From positions 1-64,000 of the forward strand of contig DWYY01000035.1 of NCBI GenBank assembly GCA_019118445.1: a DNA stretch of 64,000 bases, given 5' to 3'. Shown in pieces: positions 11,050 to 20,053 of the stretch. This DNA comes from Candidatus Eisenbergiella merdipullorum. GTDB lineage: Bacteria; Bacillota; Clostridia; Lachnospirales; Lachnospiraceae. Every line of letters begins with the position of its first letter. The stretch's first letter is position 1. The translations under genes were made by a program, and so were the position numbers. The notes below the pieces were generated by a model, which was given only the letters and a program-made list of their open reading frames with translations, was not told where the DNA came from and did not search any database.

Positions 11050-12357
11050 TTATTCCTGCGCAGCGGGCTCTTTTTCCACTTCCACAGCGTTGTCTCTCAC
11101 GAAATCGGCAGCCTTGGAAACAGCCAGATCCTCCATGATCTGCTTCTTGCCGTTCTCGCCCATGATTTCCTTTACCTTGTCGGCTTCCATCTTGTATGCG
11201 TCAGCCATTCTGCTGATCTCTTTTTCGTAATCCTCTTCTGAAGCTTCAATGCCTTCCGCCGCCGCAACAGCCTCGAGCACCAGTCTGGACTGGATCCTCT
11301 TGAGCGCCTGAGGCTTAACGGATTCCATCATGGAATCCAGGGTCTGACCCGTGTACTGGCAGTACAGGTCCAGATTCATGCCCTGCATCTGCAGTCTCTG
11401 CGCGAAATCGTCAACCATCTGTCTCTGCTGGGTCTCGACCATGGCATCCGGAATATCCATCTGTGCGCCCTCGATGACGGCTTCAACCGCCGCATCCTCT
11501 TTCGCCCTCTTCGCGTCTTCTTCCTTCTTCTCACCGAGCTTCTTCTTAATGTCTTCCCTGTACTCCGCCAGCGTATCAAAATCGGAAACCTCGGAGGCAA
11601 ACTCATCATCCAGCTCAGGAAGCTGCTTTTCCTTGACTTCCTTGATGCTCACCTTGAACAGGGCAGGCTTTCCGGCCAGCTCCTTAGAATGGTACTGCTC
11701 CGGGAAGGTCACATGTACTTCCACGTCCTCTCCCGCCTTCTTTCCGATGAGCTGCTCCTCAAAATTGTCGATGAAGGAATGGGAGCCGATCGTCAGGGAA
11801 TAATTCTCTCCCTTTCCACCTTCAAACGCTTCGCCGTCCACAAAGCCTTCATAATCGATCACGGCCACATCTCCGTCTTCCACAGGTCTGTCCACCGTGA
11901 CCATCCTGGAATTGTTCTCTCTCTGCTGGTTCAGATCCGCGTCTACTTCTTCGTCTGTAACCGTCACGTCCTGCTTAGGCACTTCCACACCCTTATAGGT
12001 TCCCAGCGTCACGGCAGGCTTCAGGGCCACTTCCGCGGTGAAAACGAAAGGCTTTCCGGTTTCCATCTGCGTCACGCTGATCTTGGGGGAGGATACGATG
12101 GTCTCCTCACAGTTCTCCAGCTCTTTCTCATATGCTTCCGGGATCAGTGCATTCGCCGCATCCTCATAGAAAAATCCCTTCCCGTACATCTGCTCGATGA
12201 TCTTGCGCGGCACCTTCCCTTTACGGAAACCGGGGATCTGGATCTTTCCCTTATTCTTCTGATAAGCCTTTTCGACCGCTGCCTCAAACTCCTCGGCAGG
12301 CACCTCGATCGTGAGAACTGCCATGTTCTTTTCCTTTTTTTCCACCTGTAAACTCAT
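11050..12357 (-). CDS. tig: Trigger factor
   Basis: GFRKGKVPRKIIEQMYGKGFFYEDAAN; DGDVAVIDYEGFVDGEAFEGGKGENYSLTIGSHSFIDNFEEQLIG; upstream of clpP as in other Firmicutes. Confidence 0.95.
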   Translation of the reverse strand: MSLQVEKKEKNMAVLTIEVPAEEFEAAVEKAYQKNKGKIQIPGFRKGKVPRKIIEQMYGKGFFYEDAANALIPEAYEKELENCEETIVSSPKISVTQMETGKPFVFTAEVALKPAVTLGTYKGVEVPKQDVTVTDEEVDADLNQQRENNSRMVTVDRPVEDGDVAVIDYEGFVDGEAFEGGKGENYSLTIGSHSFIDNFEEQLIGKKAGEDVEVHVTFPEQYHSKELAGKPALFKVSIKEVKEKQLPELDDEFASEVSDFDTLAEYREDIKKKLGEKKEEDAKRAKEDAAVEAVIEGAQMDIPDAMVETQQRQMVDDFAQRLQMQGMNLDLYCQYTGQTLDSMMESVKPQALKRIQSRLVLEAVAAAEGIEASEEDYEKEISRMADAYKMEADKVKEIMGENGKKQIMEDLAVSKAADFVRDNAVEVEKEPAAQE

Positions 12358-12708
12358 TGTACTGCATCCTCCTTGTATTCCGCTTCCGGCCCACAGCCGC
12401 TCTTTCCTGGGTCATCCTCTTACAGGTCCCGTGGCCGGAGATTTCCCTGTTTTTACAGTCATTGTACGATTATAGCATAATAATCTGAAAAATACTAGCT
12501 TTTTTTACCCTTTTGTATTATAATGAAGAACAGTCCTGTACATCATCTGAAATACACTTTTTCTGAGACCGAAGGATTCCTGACGTAAAGAAAAGGACTT
12601 AGAGAGTATCTTTGCGCCTTCCGGAGTCTGTCCGAAAGGCTTTTTCTTATTTCCGGGGTCATGCGGGCATGATGGCAGGCCAAAAATATCAAAAAATGAG
12701 GAGAAACG

Positions 12709-13875
12709 ATGATCATGAAAAAAGCATTATCCCTGATCGCCGCACTGGCTCTGTCAGTCTCCATGCTGGCTGGCTGTGCGGGAGGCGGCAGTGCGGAAAC
12801 TGCCGCTGAAACCACGGTAACGGAAAGCGTGGCTTCTGAGAGCACAGCGGTTTCCTCCGCTTCCGCAGAAGAAACCGCAGCGGAGGAAACTGCTTCTGCA
12901 GAAGAAACTGCAACAGAGACTGCTTCCACGGAAACGGCTCAGACGGAAACGGCTGTTCCTTCCGGCGAAGAGACCGCCGTCAATGTCATGGCTCTGAAAG
13001 GGCCTACGGCAATGGGCATGGTAGAGCTGATGAACAGCGCGGAGTCCGGCCCGGTAAACGGCAATTCCTATACGTTCACCATCGCCGCTTCGGCAGACGA
13101 GGTCACGCCCAAGCTGGTGCAGGGCGATGCGGATATCGCCGCAGTTCCCGCCAATCTGGCTTCCGTCCTCTATAATAATACGGAAGGCCAGGTGCAGGTC
13201 CTTGCGATCAACACCCTGGGCGTTCTGTATATCGTGGAAAACGGCGACACCATCCATTCCGTCTCCGATCTGGCAGGAAAGACCATCTATGCCAGCGGCA
13301 AGGGCTCCACGCCGGAGTACGCCCTGAATTATATCCTTTCCGGAAACGGACTTGACCCGGAAACAGATGTGACCATCGAATGGAAATCCGAACATTCGGA
13401 ATGCGTGGCGGCTCTTGCCTCTGATGAAGACGGGATCGCCATGCTGCCCCAGCCTTTTGTGACCACGGCACAAGCACAGAATGAGAACCTGCGCATCGCC
13501 CTGGATCTGACGGAAGAATGGGACGCTCTTCAGGCCGATTCGGAAACGCCCAGCGCCCTGCTTACCGGCGTCGTCGTAGTCCGCACCGCATTTGCCGAAG
13601 AACATCCGGATGCCGTGAACGCCTTCCTGGATTCCTATAAAGAATCCGTGGATTATGTCAACGCCAACGTCGCCGACGCGGCCGCTCTCATTGAAAAATA
13701 CGATATCGTCACCGCAGCGGTGGCCCAAAAGGCGATCCCTTACTGCAATATCGTATTTATCGAGGGAAGCGAAATGCAGGAAAAGCTTTCCGGCTATCTG
13801 AACGTACTCTATGAGCAGAATCCCGCCTCTGTGGGCGGCGCGCTTCCCGCAGATGATTTCTACTATATCAGATAG
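12709..13875 (+). CDS. ABC transporter substrate-binding lipoprotein (SsuA/THI5-like)
   Basis: Lipobox LSVSMLAGCAGG, Glu/Thr/Ala/Ser-rich linker, then periplasmic-binding fold (DLAGKTIYASGKGSTPEYALNYIL); followed by permease and ATPase genes. Confidence 0.85.
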   Translation: MIMKKALSLIAALALSVSMLAGCAGGGSAETAAETTVTESVASESTAVSSASAEETAAEETASAEETATETASTETAQTETAVPSGEETAVNVMALKGPTAMGMVELMNSAESGPVNGNSYTFTIAASADEVTPKLVQGDADIAAVPANLASVLYNNTEGQVQVLAINTLGVLYIVENGDTIHSVSDLAGKTIYASGKGSTPEYALNYILSGNGLDPETDVTIEWKSEHSECVAALASDEDGIAMLPQPFVTTAQAQNENLRIALDLTEEWDALQADSETPSALLTGVVVVRTAFAEEHPDAVNAFLDSYKESVDYVNANVADAAALIEKYDIVTAAVAQKAIPYCNIVFIEGSEMQEKLSGYLNVLYEQNPASVGGALPADDFYYIR

Positions 13876-13887
13876 AAAGAAGAAACC

Positions 13888-14697
13888 ATGAAAAGAAAAA
13901 AAAGCACAGCCCCCGGTTTCCAAAAAGAAAACAGCCGCAGCCGCCTCCGCCCCTGGGCGGTGGCCGTCTGGCTTGCGGCATGGGAGCTTCTCAGCCTTTA
14001 CATCGGACAGGAGATACTTCTGGTATCTCCTTTTTCCGTACTCGTCCGTCTGGCACAGCTTGTGACAGGCAGCGGCAGCGCGGCGGCAGCGGCGGATTTC
14101 TGGGGAGCCGTCGCGTTTTCCTTTGTCCGCATCATCGGCGGTTTTCTGTCCGCCTCCGCTGCCGGCGTCCTGCTTGCCTGCCTGGCGGGCGTTTTCCGCC
14201 CGGTACGGGATCTTCTCGCGCCGGCCATGGCCGCGATCAAAGCCGTGCCTGTTGCCTCATTCATCATCCTGGTACTGATCTGGGTGCCCTCCAGGAACCT
14301 GTCCGTTGTGATCTCCTTCCTCATGGTACTCCCCATCGTCTATACCAATGTACTGAACGGGATACGCTCCATGGACGGTCAGCTTCTGGAAATGGCGCAG
14401 GTCTTTCAAGTCCCTCTTTCACGCCGCATCCGCTATATCTACCTTTCCCAGCTTCTGCCTTTCTTGCGCACCGCCTTTTCCCTTTCCCTGGGTCTGTGCT
14501 GGAAAGCGGGGATCGCCGCGGAGGTCATCGGCATACCGGACGGTTCCATCGGGGAACGTCTTTATGAATCCAAGGTCTATCTTCAGACCCCCGATCTTTT
14601 CGCCTGGACACTCGTCATCGTGGCGCTGAGCATAGGCTTTGAGAAATGCTTCCTCTATGCCGTAGACCGGATCGTCATCCGATTGGAACAGAGCTGA
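13888..14697 (+). CDS. ABC transporter permease (SsuC/TauC-like)
   Basis: ABC permease EAA-like region NGIRSMDGQLLEMAQVFQVPLSRRIRYIYLSQLLPFLRTAFSLSLGLCWKAGIAAEVIG. Confidence 0.88.
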   Translation: MKRKKSTAPGFQKENSRSRLRPWAVAVWLAAWELLSLYIGQEILLVSPFSVLVRLAQLVTGSGSAAAAADFWGAVAFSFVRIIGGFLSASAAGVLLACLAGVFRPVRDLLAPAMAAIKAVPVASFIILVLIWVPSRNLSVVISFLMVLPIVYTNVLNGIRSMDGQLLEMAQVFQVPLSRRIRYIYLSQLLPFLRTAFSLSLGLCWKAGIAAEVIGIPDGSIGERLYESKVYLQTPDLFAWTLVIVALSIGFEKCFLYAVDRIVIRLEQS

Positions 14698-14711
14698 AAA
14701 AGGAGAATGCC

Positions 14712-15317
14712 ATGTCAGATTCCATACGCATCGAACATTTATATAAAAGCTATCATGAAAAAAAAGTGCTGAATGACCTCTCCCTCACCATTTCCATCGG
14801 GCAGATCACCGCCGTCATGGCTCCGTCCGGCGCAGGCAAGACCACCCTTCTGCGCATCCTGATGGGTCTGGAGACCGCCGATTCCGGCCGTATCGAAGGG
14901 CTTTCCGGGCTGCGCCTGTCAGCCGTGTTCCAGGAGGACCGGCTCTGTGACAATTTAAGCCCGGTCTCCAACATCCGGCTGGTCACGGGTTCCTCGGTAT
15001 CCAGGGACGAGATCCTCTGTGCCCTCACACAGACCGGTCTGTCCGACTGCATCTGTCAGCCCGCCAGGGAGCTGTCCGGCGGCCAGCGCCGCAGAGTTGC
15101 GCTGCTTCGCGCGCTCCTGGCCGGATGGGATCTGCTTCTTCTGGATGAGCCGTTTAAAGGGCTGGATACTGAAACCAGAAAACAGATCATGGACTATGTT
15201 CTCCTCCAGTTCCGGAAAATACCAGGCAGGACCGCGCTTCTGGTCACCCATGACGAGGCGGAGGCTTCCTACCTGGCGCAGAATACGTTCACGCTTCCCA
15301 CTCCTTCACCTTTCTGA
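14712..15317 (+). CDS. ABC transporter ATP-binding protein
   Basis: Walker A APSGAGKTTLLRIL, signature LSGGQRRRVALLRALL, Walker B LLLLDEPFKGLD. Confidence 0.93.
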   Translation: MSDSIRIEHLYKSYHEKKVLNDLSLTISIGQITAVMAPSGAGKTTLLRILMGLETADSGRIEGLSGLRLSAVFQEDRLCDNLSPVSNIRLVTGSSVSRDEILCALTQTGLSDCICQPARELSGGQRRRVALLRALLAGWDLLLLDEPFKGLDTETRKQIMDYVLLQFRKIPGRTALLVTHDEAEASYLAQNTFTLPTPSPF

Positions 15318-15358
15318 TATAATAGATCAGAACCGGAAGAGGAAAGGAGTATCATTAC

Positions 15359-16129
15359 ATGTATCAGATTTCCAATTTTACCGATAACGACGACATTCAG
15401 ACGCTCGCCTCACTGGGCGCGTTCACCGTGGTGGAATACAAACGCGACCTGAGCGTCTCTCCGTCAAACGCCCAGACCGCTTATTTCTGTAATGCCATGA
15501 ACGTGCGCAAACGTCAGGTCATCTGCGATCTGTCCAAATCTCACGTCACTGTCCAGGCGGGGGCCATGCAGTGGATGCTGGGAAACGTGAACGCCACGAC
15601 AGGGGTCCGTGGAGTGGGAGATCTGTTCGGCAAAGCCGTGCGCGGCAAAGTGACCGGTGAGTCTGCCATCAAGCCGGAATATACCGGGGACGGCATCCTC
15701 GTGCTGGAACCCACTTACCGCCATATTATCCTGCTCGACCTGAACGACTGGAACGGGAGCATTGTCTTGGATGACGGGCTGTTCCTCGCCTGCGAATCCT
15801 CCCTGAAACAGAAAGCCGTCATGCGTTCCAACCTCTCCTCCGCCGTTGCGGGCGGCGAAGGTCTGTTTAATCTGGGCATTACCGGGAGCGGCATTCTCTG
15901 TCTGGAATCTTTCTCTCCCCGCGAAGAGCTGATCGAGATCACCCTTCAGAACGATGTTCTCAAGGTGGACGGCAATATGGCGGTCGCCTGGAGCGGTACG
16001 CTGGAGTTCACCGTGGAACGTTCTGGGAAATCCCTCATCGGCTCCGCCGCCTCCGGAGAAGGGCTGGTCAATGTGTACCGCGGGACCGGAAAAGTCCTGC
16101 TTGCTCCCGTATCACGCGGCGTCCATTGA
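15359..16129 (+). CDS. AIM24 family protein
   Basis: VQAGAMQWMLGNVNATTGVRGVGDLFGKAVRGKVTGESAIKPEYTGDGILVLEPTYRHIILLDL is AIM24/TIGR00266-like. Confidence 0.8.
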   Translation: MYQISNFTDNDDIQTLASLGAFTVVEYKRDLSVSPSNAQTAYFCNAMNVRKRQVICDLSKSHVTVQAGAMQWMLGNVNATTGVRGVGDLFGKAVRGKVTGESAIKPEYTGDGILVLEPTYRHIILLDLNDWNGSIVLDDGLFLACESSLKQKAVMRSNLSSAVAGGEGLFNLGITGSGILCLESFSPREELIEITLQNDVLKVDGNMAVAWSGTLEFTVERSGKSLIGSAASGEGLVNVYRGTGKVLLAPVSRGVH

Positions 16130-16149
16130 ACCAAAACAGACTGTCACGA

Positions 16150-16199
16150 AAAACGGGCGTGCCGCATGGGGAGCTTTCCCCGTGCGGCACGCCCGTTTG
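16150..16199. terminator. Bidirectional intrinsic terminator between convergent genes
   Basis: Long inverted repeat aaacgggcgtgccgcatgggg-agct-ttccccgtgcggcacgcccgttt between genes converging at 16129 and 16217. Confidence 0.85.
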
Positions 16200-16216
16200 C
16201 TTGCCATTCTTTATTT

Positions 16217-17743
16217 CTATATCCCTGATGCCTGCGCCGGTCCCGCCGTCTTCTGTCCCGGCTCTGCTGTCTCCTGCAGGGGTTCTTCCTTCACCATAAA
16301 ACGTACCATGTTCTCATTTACCCGTTTTATCAGTTCTTCTCCCGCCCTGCGTTCTTCATCCGTGAAGCCCGCGAAACAGATATCCTTCATTTCTTTCTGC
16401 ATCTGCCGGAAATCCTCGCAGATATCCTTCGCCTCAGGAGCAAGGAGGATCCGGTTCTTCTCCTTCTTCTCCTCCTCACGGCTTTTATCCATTTTCTTCT
16501 TTCCGGCTTTTTTCCCGGAAGCTTTTTCCTTTTTTGCCTTTCCTTTCTTTTCCTGCGCGCCTTCTGTGGCCATCTCTCCGGTTTTCCCGCTTTTTCCAGC
16601 CACCTCACCCCGGCTCTTATCCTCCGTCATCGTTACCAGTTTTTTGTGTTCCAGCTTCTGAAGGGCCACAAACAGTCGGGAAAGCGGCAGATCTGCCACC
16701 TCCGCCAGCCTGCGCATGCTTTCAAATTCTCCGCACTGATACAGCGCGCAGAGGGTTTTCGCTTCATCGGGCGTCAGGCGGTTTTTTTTCGCGGCCAAGT
16801 CGATCTGATAATCCAGAAGCTGACGGAAACGGTACTGGTCCATGACGGCGCCGTCCCCTTCCACCTGCTCCCGGCGGATACGCCGGCGCTCCTCCCCCAG
16901 CTTTCTTCCGCCCGGGAGCGGGGCGGGCGGTACGGCGCCGTCCTTTGCCGCAGCCCATAAAAAGCTGTAGACCTGCAGGCGGATATCCGCGTAATCCTCA
17001 TGGTCGTATACATCCTTATAAAATTCGTTATAATAATCGAAAATATTGATCTTCATGCGCATGGTATTGCTGATGCTCAGGCCCTGGTTCACCAGGCTTC
17101 CCCTGCGCTTCACATAATAATAAATAGGCACCTGAAGAGCATAAAAGGTGGATGCATGACGGATATACTCCAGATTGAACAGGAAATCCTCACACCAGCT
17201 CAGCGAAACATCCATACGGATCTGATTTGCCTCGATGATCTCCCGTTTAAAAAGCTTGTTCCAGAGCACCCCGTAATAGAAATCCGCGGGATTCTCGATC
17301 ATACAAGCCGCGAATTCCTGCCGTGTCAGGACCCGATTTTCTTCAATGTCTCCCTTACGGGCAAGCCGCTCTCCCGATACCCGGTAAAAATCAGAAATGA
17401 CCATTTCACAGTCATACTTTTCCATCGCCTGCACCAGCAGTCTCGTCGCCTCCGGCACGATCCAGTCGTCACTGTCTAAAAACTGGATATAAACGCCCTC
17501 TGCCAGATCCAGCGCTTTGTTCCTCGTGTCGGATACTCCCGTATTTTCTTTATGTACGACGCGCACCCTCGCGTCCTTTTTCGCATAGGCGTCACAAATC
17601 GCTCCTGAACCGTCCGTGCTTCCGTCGTCCATCAGGATCAGTTCAAAATGCGGATAATCCTGTACCAGAATGCTGTCCACACAGCGCTTCAGGTATTCTT
17701 CTGCATTATATACGGGTACAATGATACTGACCAACTGTTCCAA
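16217..17743 (-). CDS. Glycosyltransferase family 2 protein with C-terminal MarR-like winged-helix region and Lys-rich insertion
   Basis: GT-A N-terminus SIIVPVYNAEEYLKRCVDSILVQDYPHFELILMDDGSTDGSG..FLDSDDW; C-terminal RLTPDEAKTLCALYQCGEFESMRRLAEVADLPLSRLFVALQKLEHKKLVTMTED..RILLAPEAKDICEDFRQMQKEM. Confidence 0.85.
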   Translation of the reverse strand: MEQLVSIIVPVYNAEEYLKRCVDSILVQDYPHFELILMDDGSTDGSGAICDAYAKKDARVRVVHKENTGVSDTRNKALDLAEGVYIQFLDSDDWIVPEATRLLVQAMEKYDCEMVISDFYRVSGERLARKGDIEENRVLTRQEFAACMIENPADFYYGVLWNKLFKREIIEANQIRMDVSLSWCEDFLFNLEYIRHASTFYALQVPIYYYVKRRGSLVNQGLSISNTMRMKINIFDYYNEFYKDVYDHEDYADIRLQVYSFLWAAAKDGAVPPAPLPGGRKLGEERRRIRREQVEGDGAVMDQYRFRQLLDYQIDLAAKKNRLTPDEAKTLCALYQCGEFESMRRLAEVADLPLSRLFVALQKLEHKKLVTMTEDKSRGEVAGKSGKTGEMATEGAQEKKGKAKKEKASGKKAGKKKMDKSREEEKKEKNRILLAPEAKDICEDFRQMQKEMKDICFAGFTDEERRAGEELIKRVNENMVRFMVKEEPLQETAEPGQKTAGPAQASGI

Positions 17744-18050
17744 TCTGCTCCGCTCCTTTCCCTGATTTTTTTACTGACGGTAAAATTGTAGCACGTTTGG
17801 GCCGCATCAACAAGACCGGGCGGCAAATGAAAAAATTACCATAAAAAGAATGGATAAAGCACGGGAATCCGTAAATAATAACATCAAGATAAGCGACGGA
17901 AACAAAACAGACAGCCGATACGCAGGTCCTTCTCCCCCACAGGATAAGCGGACGGCAGAACGTTTGGAGCCGCCCGCTTATCTGATAAACAAGGCGGCGG
18001 CACTGCCGCCGCAGAGAAAAAGGAAACACAATCTACGGAGGTGAATCAAG

Positions 18051-18254
18051 ATGGCAAGTTCTAACAGATCTAATAGAGTTGAAGTACCTGAAGCGAAGGC
18101 TGCTATGGACCGTTTCAAGACTGAGGTGGCTTCCGAGCTGGGTGTAAACCTGAAGGAAGGCTATAACGGCGATCTGACTTCCAGAGAAGCCGGTTCCATC
18201 GGAGGCGAGATGGTCCGCAGGATGATCAAGAAGCAGGAAGAGCAGATGAAATAA
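18051..18254 (+). CDS. Alpha/beta-type small acid-soluble spore protein
   Basis: 67 aa; EAKAAMDRFKTEVASELGVNLKEGYNGDLTSREAGSIGGEMVRRMIKKQEEQ. Confidence 0.95.
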   Translation: MASSNRSNRVEVPEAKAAMDRFKTEVASELGVNLKEGYNGDLTSREAGSIGGEMVRRMIKKQEEQMK

Positions 18255-18267
18255 CCTGTTCTGTAAC

Positions 18268-18302
18268 AAAAGGCCCGGCAGCTACTGGCTGCCGGGCCTT
18301 TT
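18268..18302. terminator. Bidirectional intrinsic terminator
   Basis: aaaggcccggcagc-tactg-gctgccgggccttt between convergent SASP and CBS genes. Confidence 0.85.
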
Positions 18303-18713
18303 CCCTTGTTTCTTCTCAAGCTCATTTCTCAGGTACATGATCACATCTTTTCTGGTCACGATCCCGATGAAGATCCTCTCGTCGTCCACCACCGGAACGA
18401 AATTCTGGCGCATGACCCGCTCCAGAAGGCCCTCCATGTCCACATTGGCATGCACCGCCTTATTGTCCCGCCTGCGCACGAGCTGCATGACCGAAATATT
18501 TTCCATCTCGTGGATGTCCGGAAAATTTTCTTTTTTCAGTTTCCAGAGCACATCCCCCTCCGTAATGGTCCCTATGTATCTGCCGTCCGAAGCCAAAAGC
18601 GGAACGGCCGTATAACCGTGATATTCCATTTTTTCAAGGACCTGACGCAGAGAATCGTTTTCCTCTACATACGCCACCTCGCTTTTGGGCGTCAGAAAAA
18701 ACAAAAGATTCAT
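18282..18713 (-). CDS. CBS domain-containing protein
   Basis: Two CBS repeats: VLEKMEYHGYTAVPLLASDGRYIGTITEGDVLWKL and VMRQNFVPVVDDERIFIGIVTRKDVIMYL. Confidence 0.9.
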   Translation of the reverse strand: MNLLFFLTPKSEVAYVEENDSLRQVLEKMEYHGYTAVPLLASDGRYIGTITEGDVLWKLKKENFPDIHEMENISVMQLVRRRDNKAVHANVDMEGLLERVMRQNFVPVVDDERIFIGIVTRKDVIMYLRNELEKKQGKRPGSQ

Positions 18714-18756
18714 CCATTCTACCCCTTTTTCTTATTTTGATGATCCGGCAGCACTT

Positions 18757-19308
18757 TTAACGCTCATAAACGACTGACCCCGCGACGCGGTCCGCTTCCT
18801 CTTTTCCCGCGAGATATTCCACGACCGCCAGGGCAAAGGGAATGGAACAGCCCATCCCGCGGCCCGTGATCACGTTTCCATCCGTTTCTGCGGCTCCATG
18901 CGTTATCCGCGCGCCGTCAAGCTGATCCTCAAAGGAAGGATAGGAGGTTGCACGCCTTCCCTTGAGATATCCTCTGTGTCCGAAAATGCTGGGAGCCGCG
19001 CAGATCGCCGCGACCGGCCGGCCGGCTTCATAGAACGCATCCAACTGCTCCATCAGCGTGCCGCAGCTCTCCAGCCCCTGCGTCCCTTTCTTCCCGCCGG
19101 GAAGCACCAGCATGTCCAGGCCGGAAAAATCCGTCTCCGAAAGCCCTCTGTCCATCTTCACCGTGATGCCATGGGAGCCCTTCACTTCCGCCTCATTCTC
19201 CACAGAGATCATATCAACTTCTATTCCCGCCCTTCTGGCGAGATCCACTACAGTCAGGGCTTCGATCTCCTCATACCCTTCCGCGAAAAAAACACCGATC
19301 CTGCTCAT
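18757..19308 (-). CDS. DJ-1/PfpI family protein
   Basis: VFFAEGYEEIEALTVVDLARRAGIEVDMIS; LVLPGGKKGTQGL; PVAAICAAPSIFGHRGYLKGRRATSYPSFE. Confidence 0.9.
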   Translation of the reverse strand: MSRIGVFFAEGYEEIEALTVVDLARRAGIEVDMISVENEAEVKGSHGITVKMDRGLSETDFSGLDMLVLPGGKKGTQGLESCGTLMEQLDAFYEAGRPVAAICAAPSIFGHRGYLKGRRATSYPSFEDQLDGARITHGAAETDGNVITGRGMGCSIPFALAVVEYLAGKEEADRVAGSVVYER

Positions 19309-19574
19309 CTATACATCCTCTTTTCTTTTTGGGTGCGGCGCCTGAGCGCATGCGCGGCACGTATATGCCTGCGCGCCCCTTCTTACGCCGTCTTATCTAT
19401 TATAGCAGAATGCACGCCGGTATCCAATGAATAAAACCGTAGTTTTTTATTAAAAAAATATGAATGACAGCCGGCCGGGCCAGCGTTATAATGATCACAG
19501 ACAGGTCATATAACGCCTGGCGGCTGAGCCGAAAAGAACATGCAGCACAAAAAGCAGCGGAATGAGAGGCAGAT

Positions 19575-20021
19575 ATGGAAATCGAACGAAAATTCACGGT
19601 AAAAAAGCTCCCCGAAAACCTGGAACAGTACCCGAGCCGGCTGATCGAACAGGGTTATCTGTGCACGGAGCCCGTGGTCCGGGTTCGCAGGGACGGGGAA
19701 GAATACTATCTCACTTATAAAGGAAAAGGCCTCCTGGCCAGAGAGGAATACAATCTTCCTCTGACCGAAGAAGCCTATCGTCATCTGATCCAGAAAGCAG
19801 ACGGACGCATCATCACCAAGCGGCGCTATATGCTCCCCTGCGGACCATATACCATCGAACTGGATGTCTTTCTCGAAAGTCTCGCCCCTCTCGTCATCGC
19901 GGAGGTGGAATTTCCCAACCTGCAGGAGGCTGAAGCCTTCCTTCCCCCTGACTGGTTTCAGGAAGACGTGACCATGGATCCTGCCTATCACAATTCCACC
20001 CTCAGTCACCTTGGTGACTGA
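19575..20021 (+). CDS. CYTH domain-containing protein
   Basis: MEIERKFTVKKLPENLEQYPSRLIEQGYLCTEPVVRVRRDGEEYYLTYKGKG with ExExK motif. Confidence 0.88.
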   Translation: MEIERKFTVKKLPENLEQYPSRLIEQGYLCTEPVVRVRRDGEEYYLTYKGKGLLAREEYNLPLTEEAYRHLIQKADGRIITKRRYMLPCGPYTIELDVFLESLAPLVIAEVEFPNLQEAEAFLPPDWFQEDVTMDPAYHNSTLSHLGD

Positions 20022-20024
20022 GGG
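19999..20024. repeat. Perfect 12-bp inverted repeat overlapping the CYTH stop codon
   Basis: ccctcagtcacc-tt-ggtgactgaggg; a second near-palindrome (agctgcc-tt-ggcggct) follows within 25 bp. Confidence 0.8.
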
Positions 20025-20053
20025 GCCTTAGCTGCCTTGGCGGCTGAGGGTGC

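Noticed and set aside
6330-12357. tig-clpP-clpX-lon-engB block as a novel proteolysis island
   Set aside because: Well known conserved gene order in Firmicutes; ordinary.
12541-12600. ctgaga followed by cctgacgtaa upstream of the SsuA/THI5-like ABC operon, reminiscent of a TPP riboswitch
   Set aside because: Only the short CTGAGA matches; the rest of the TPP core (ACCTGATCTGGATAATGCCAGCG-like) is missing.
12754-13923. 389-aa minus-strand ORF opposite the ABC binding protein
   Set aside because: Antisense shadow of a clear lipoprotein gene; no recognisable domain.
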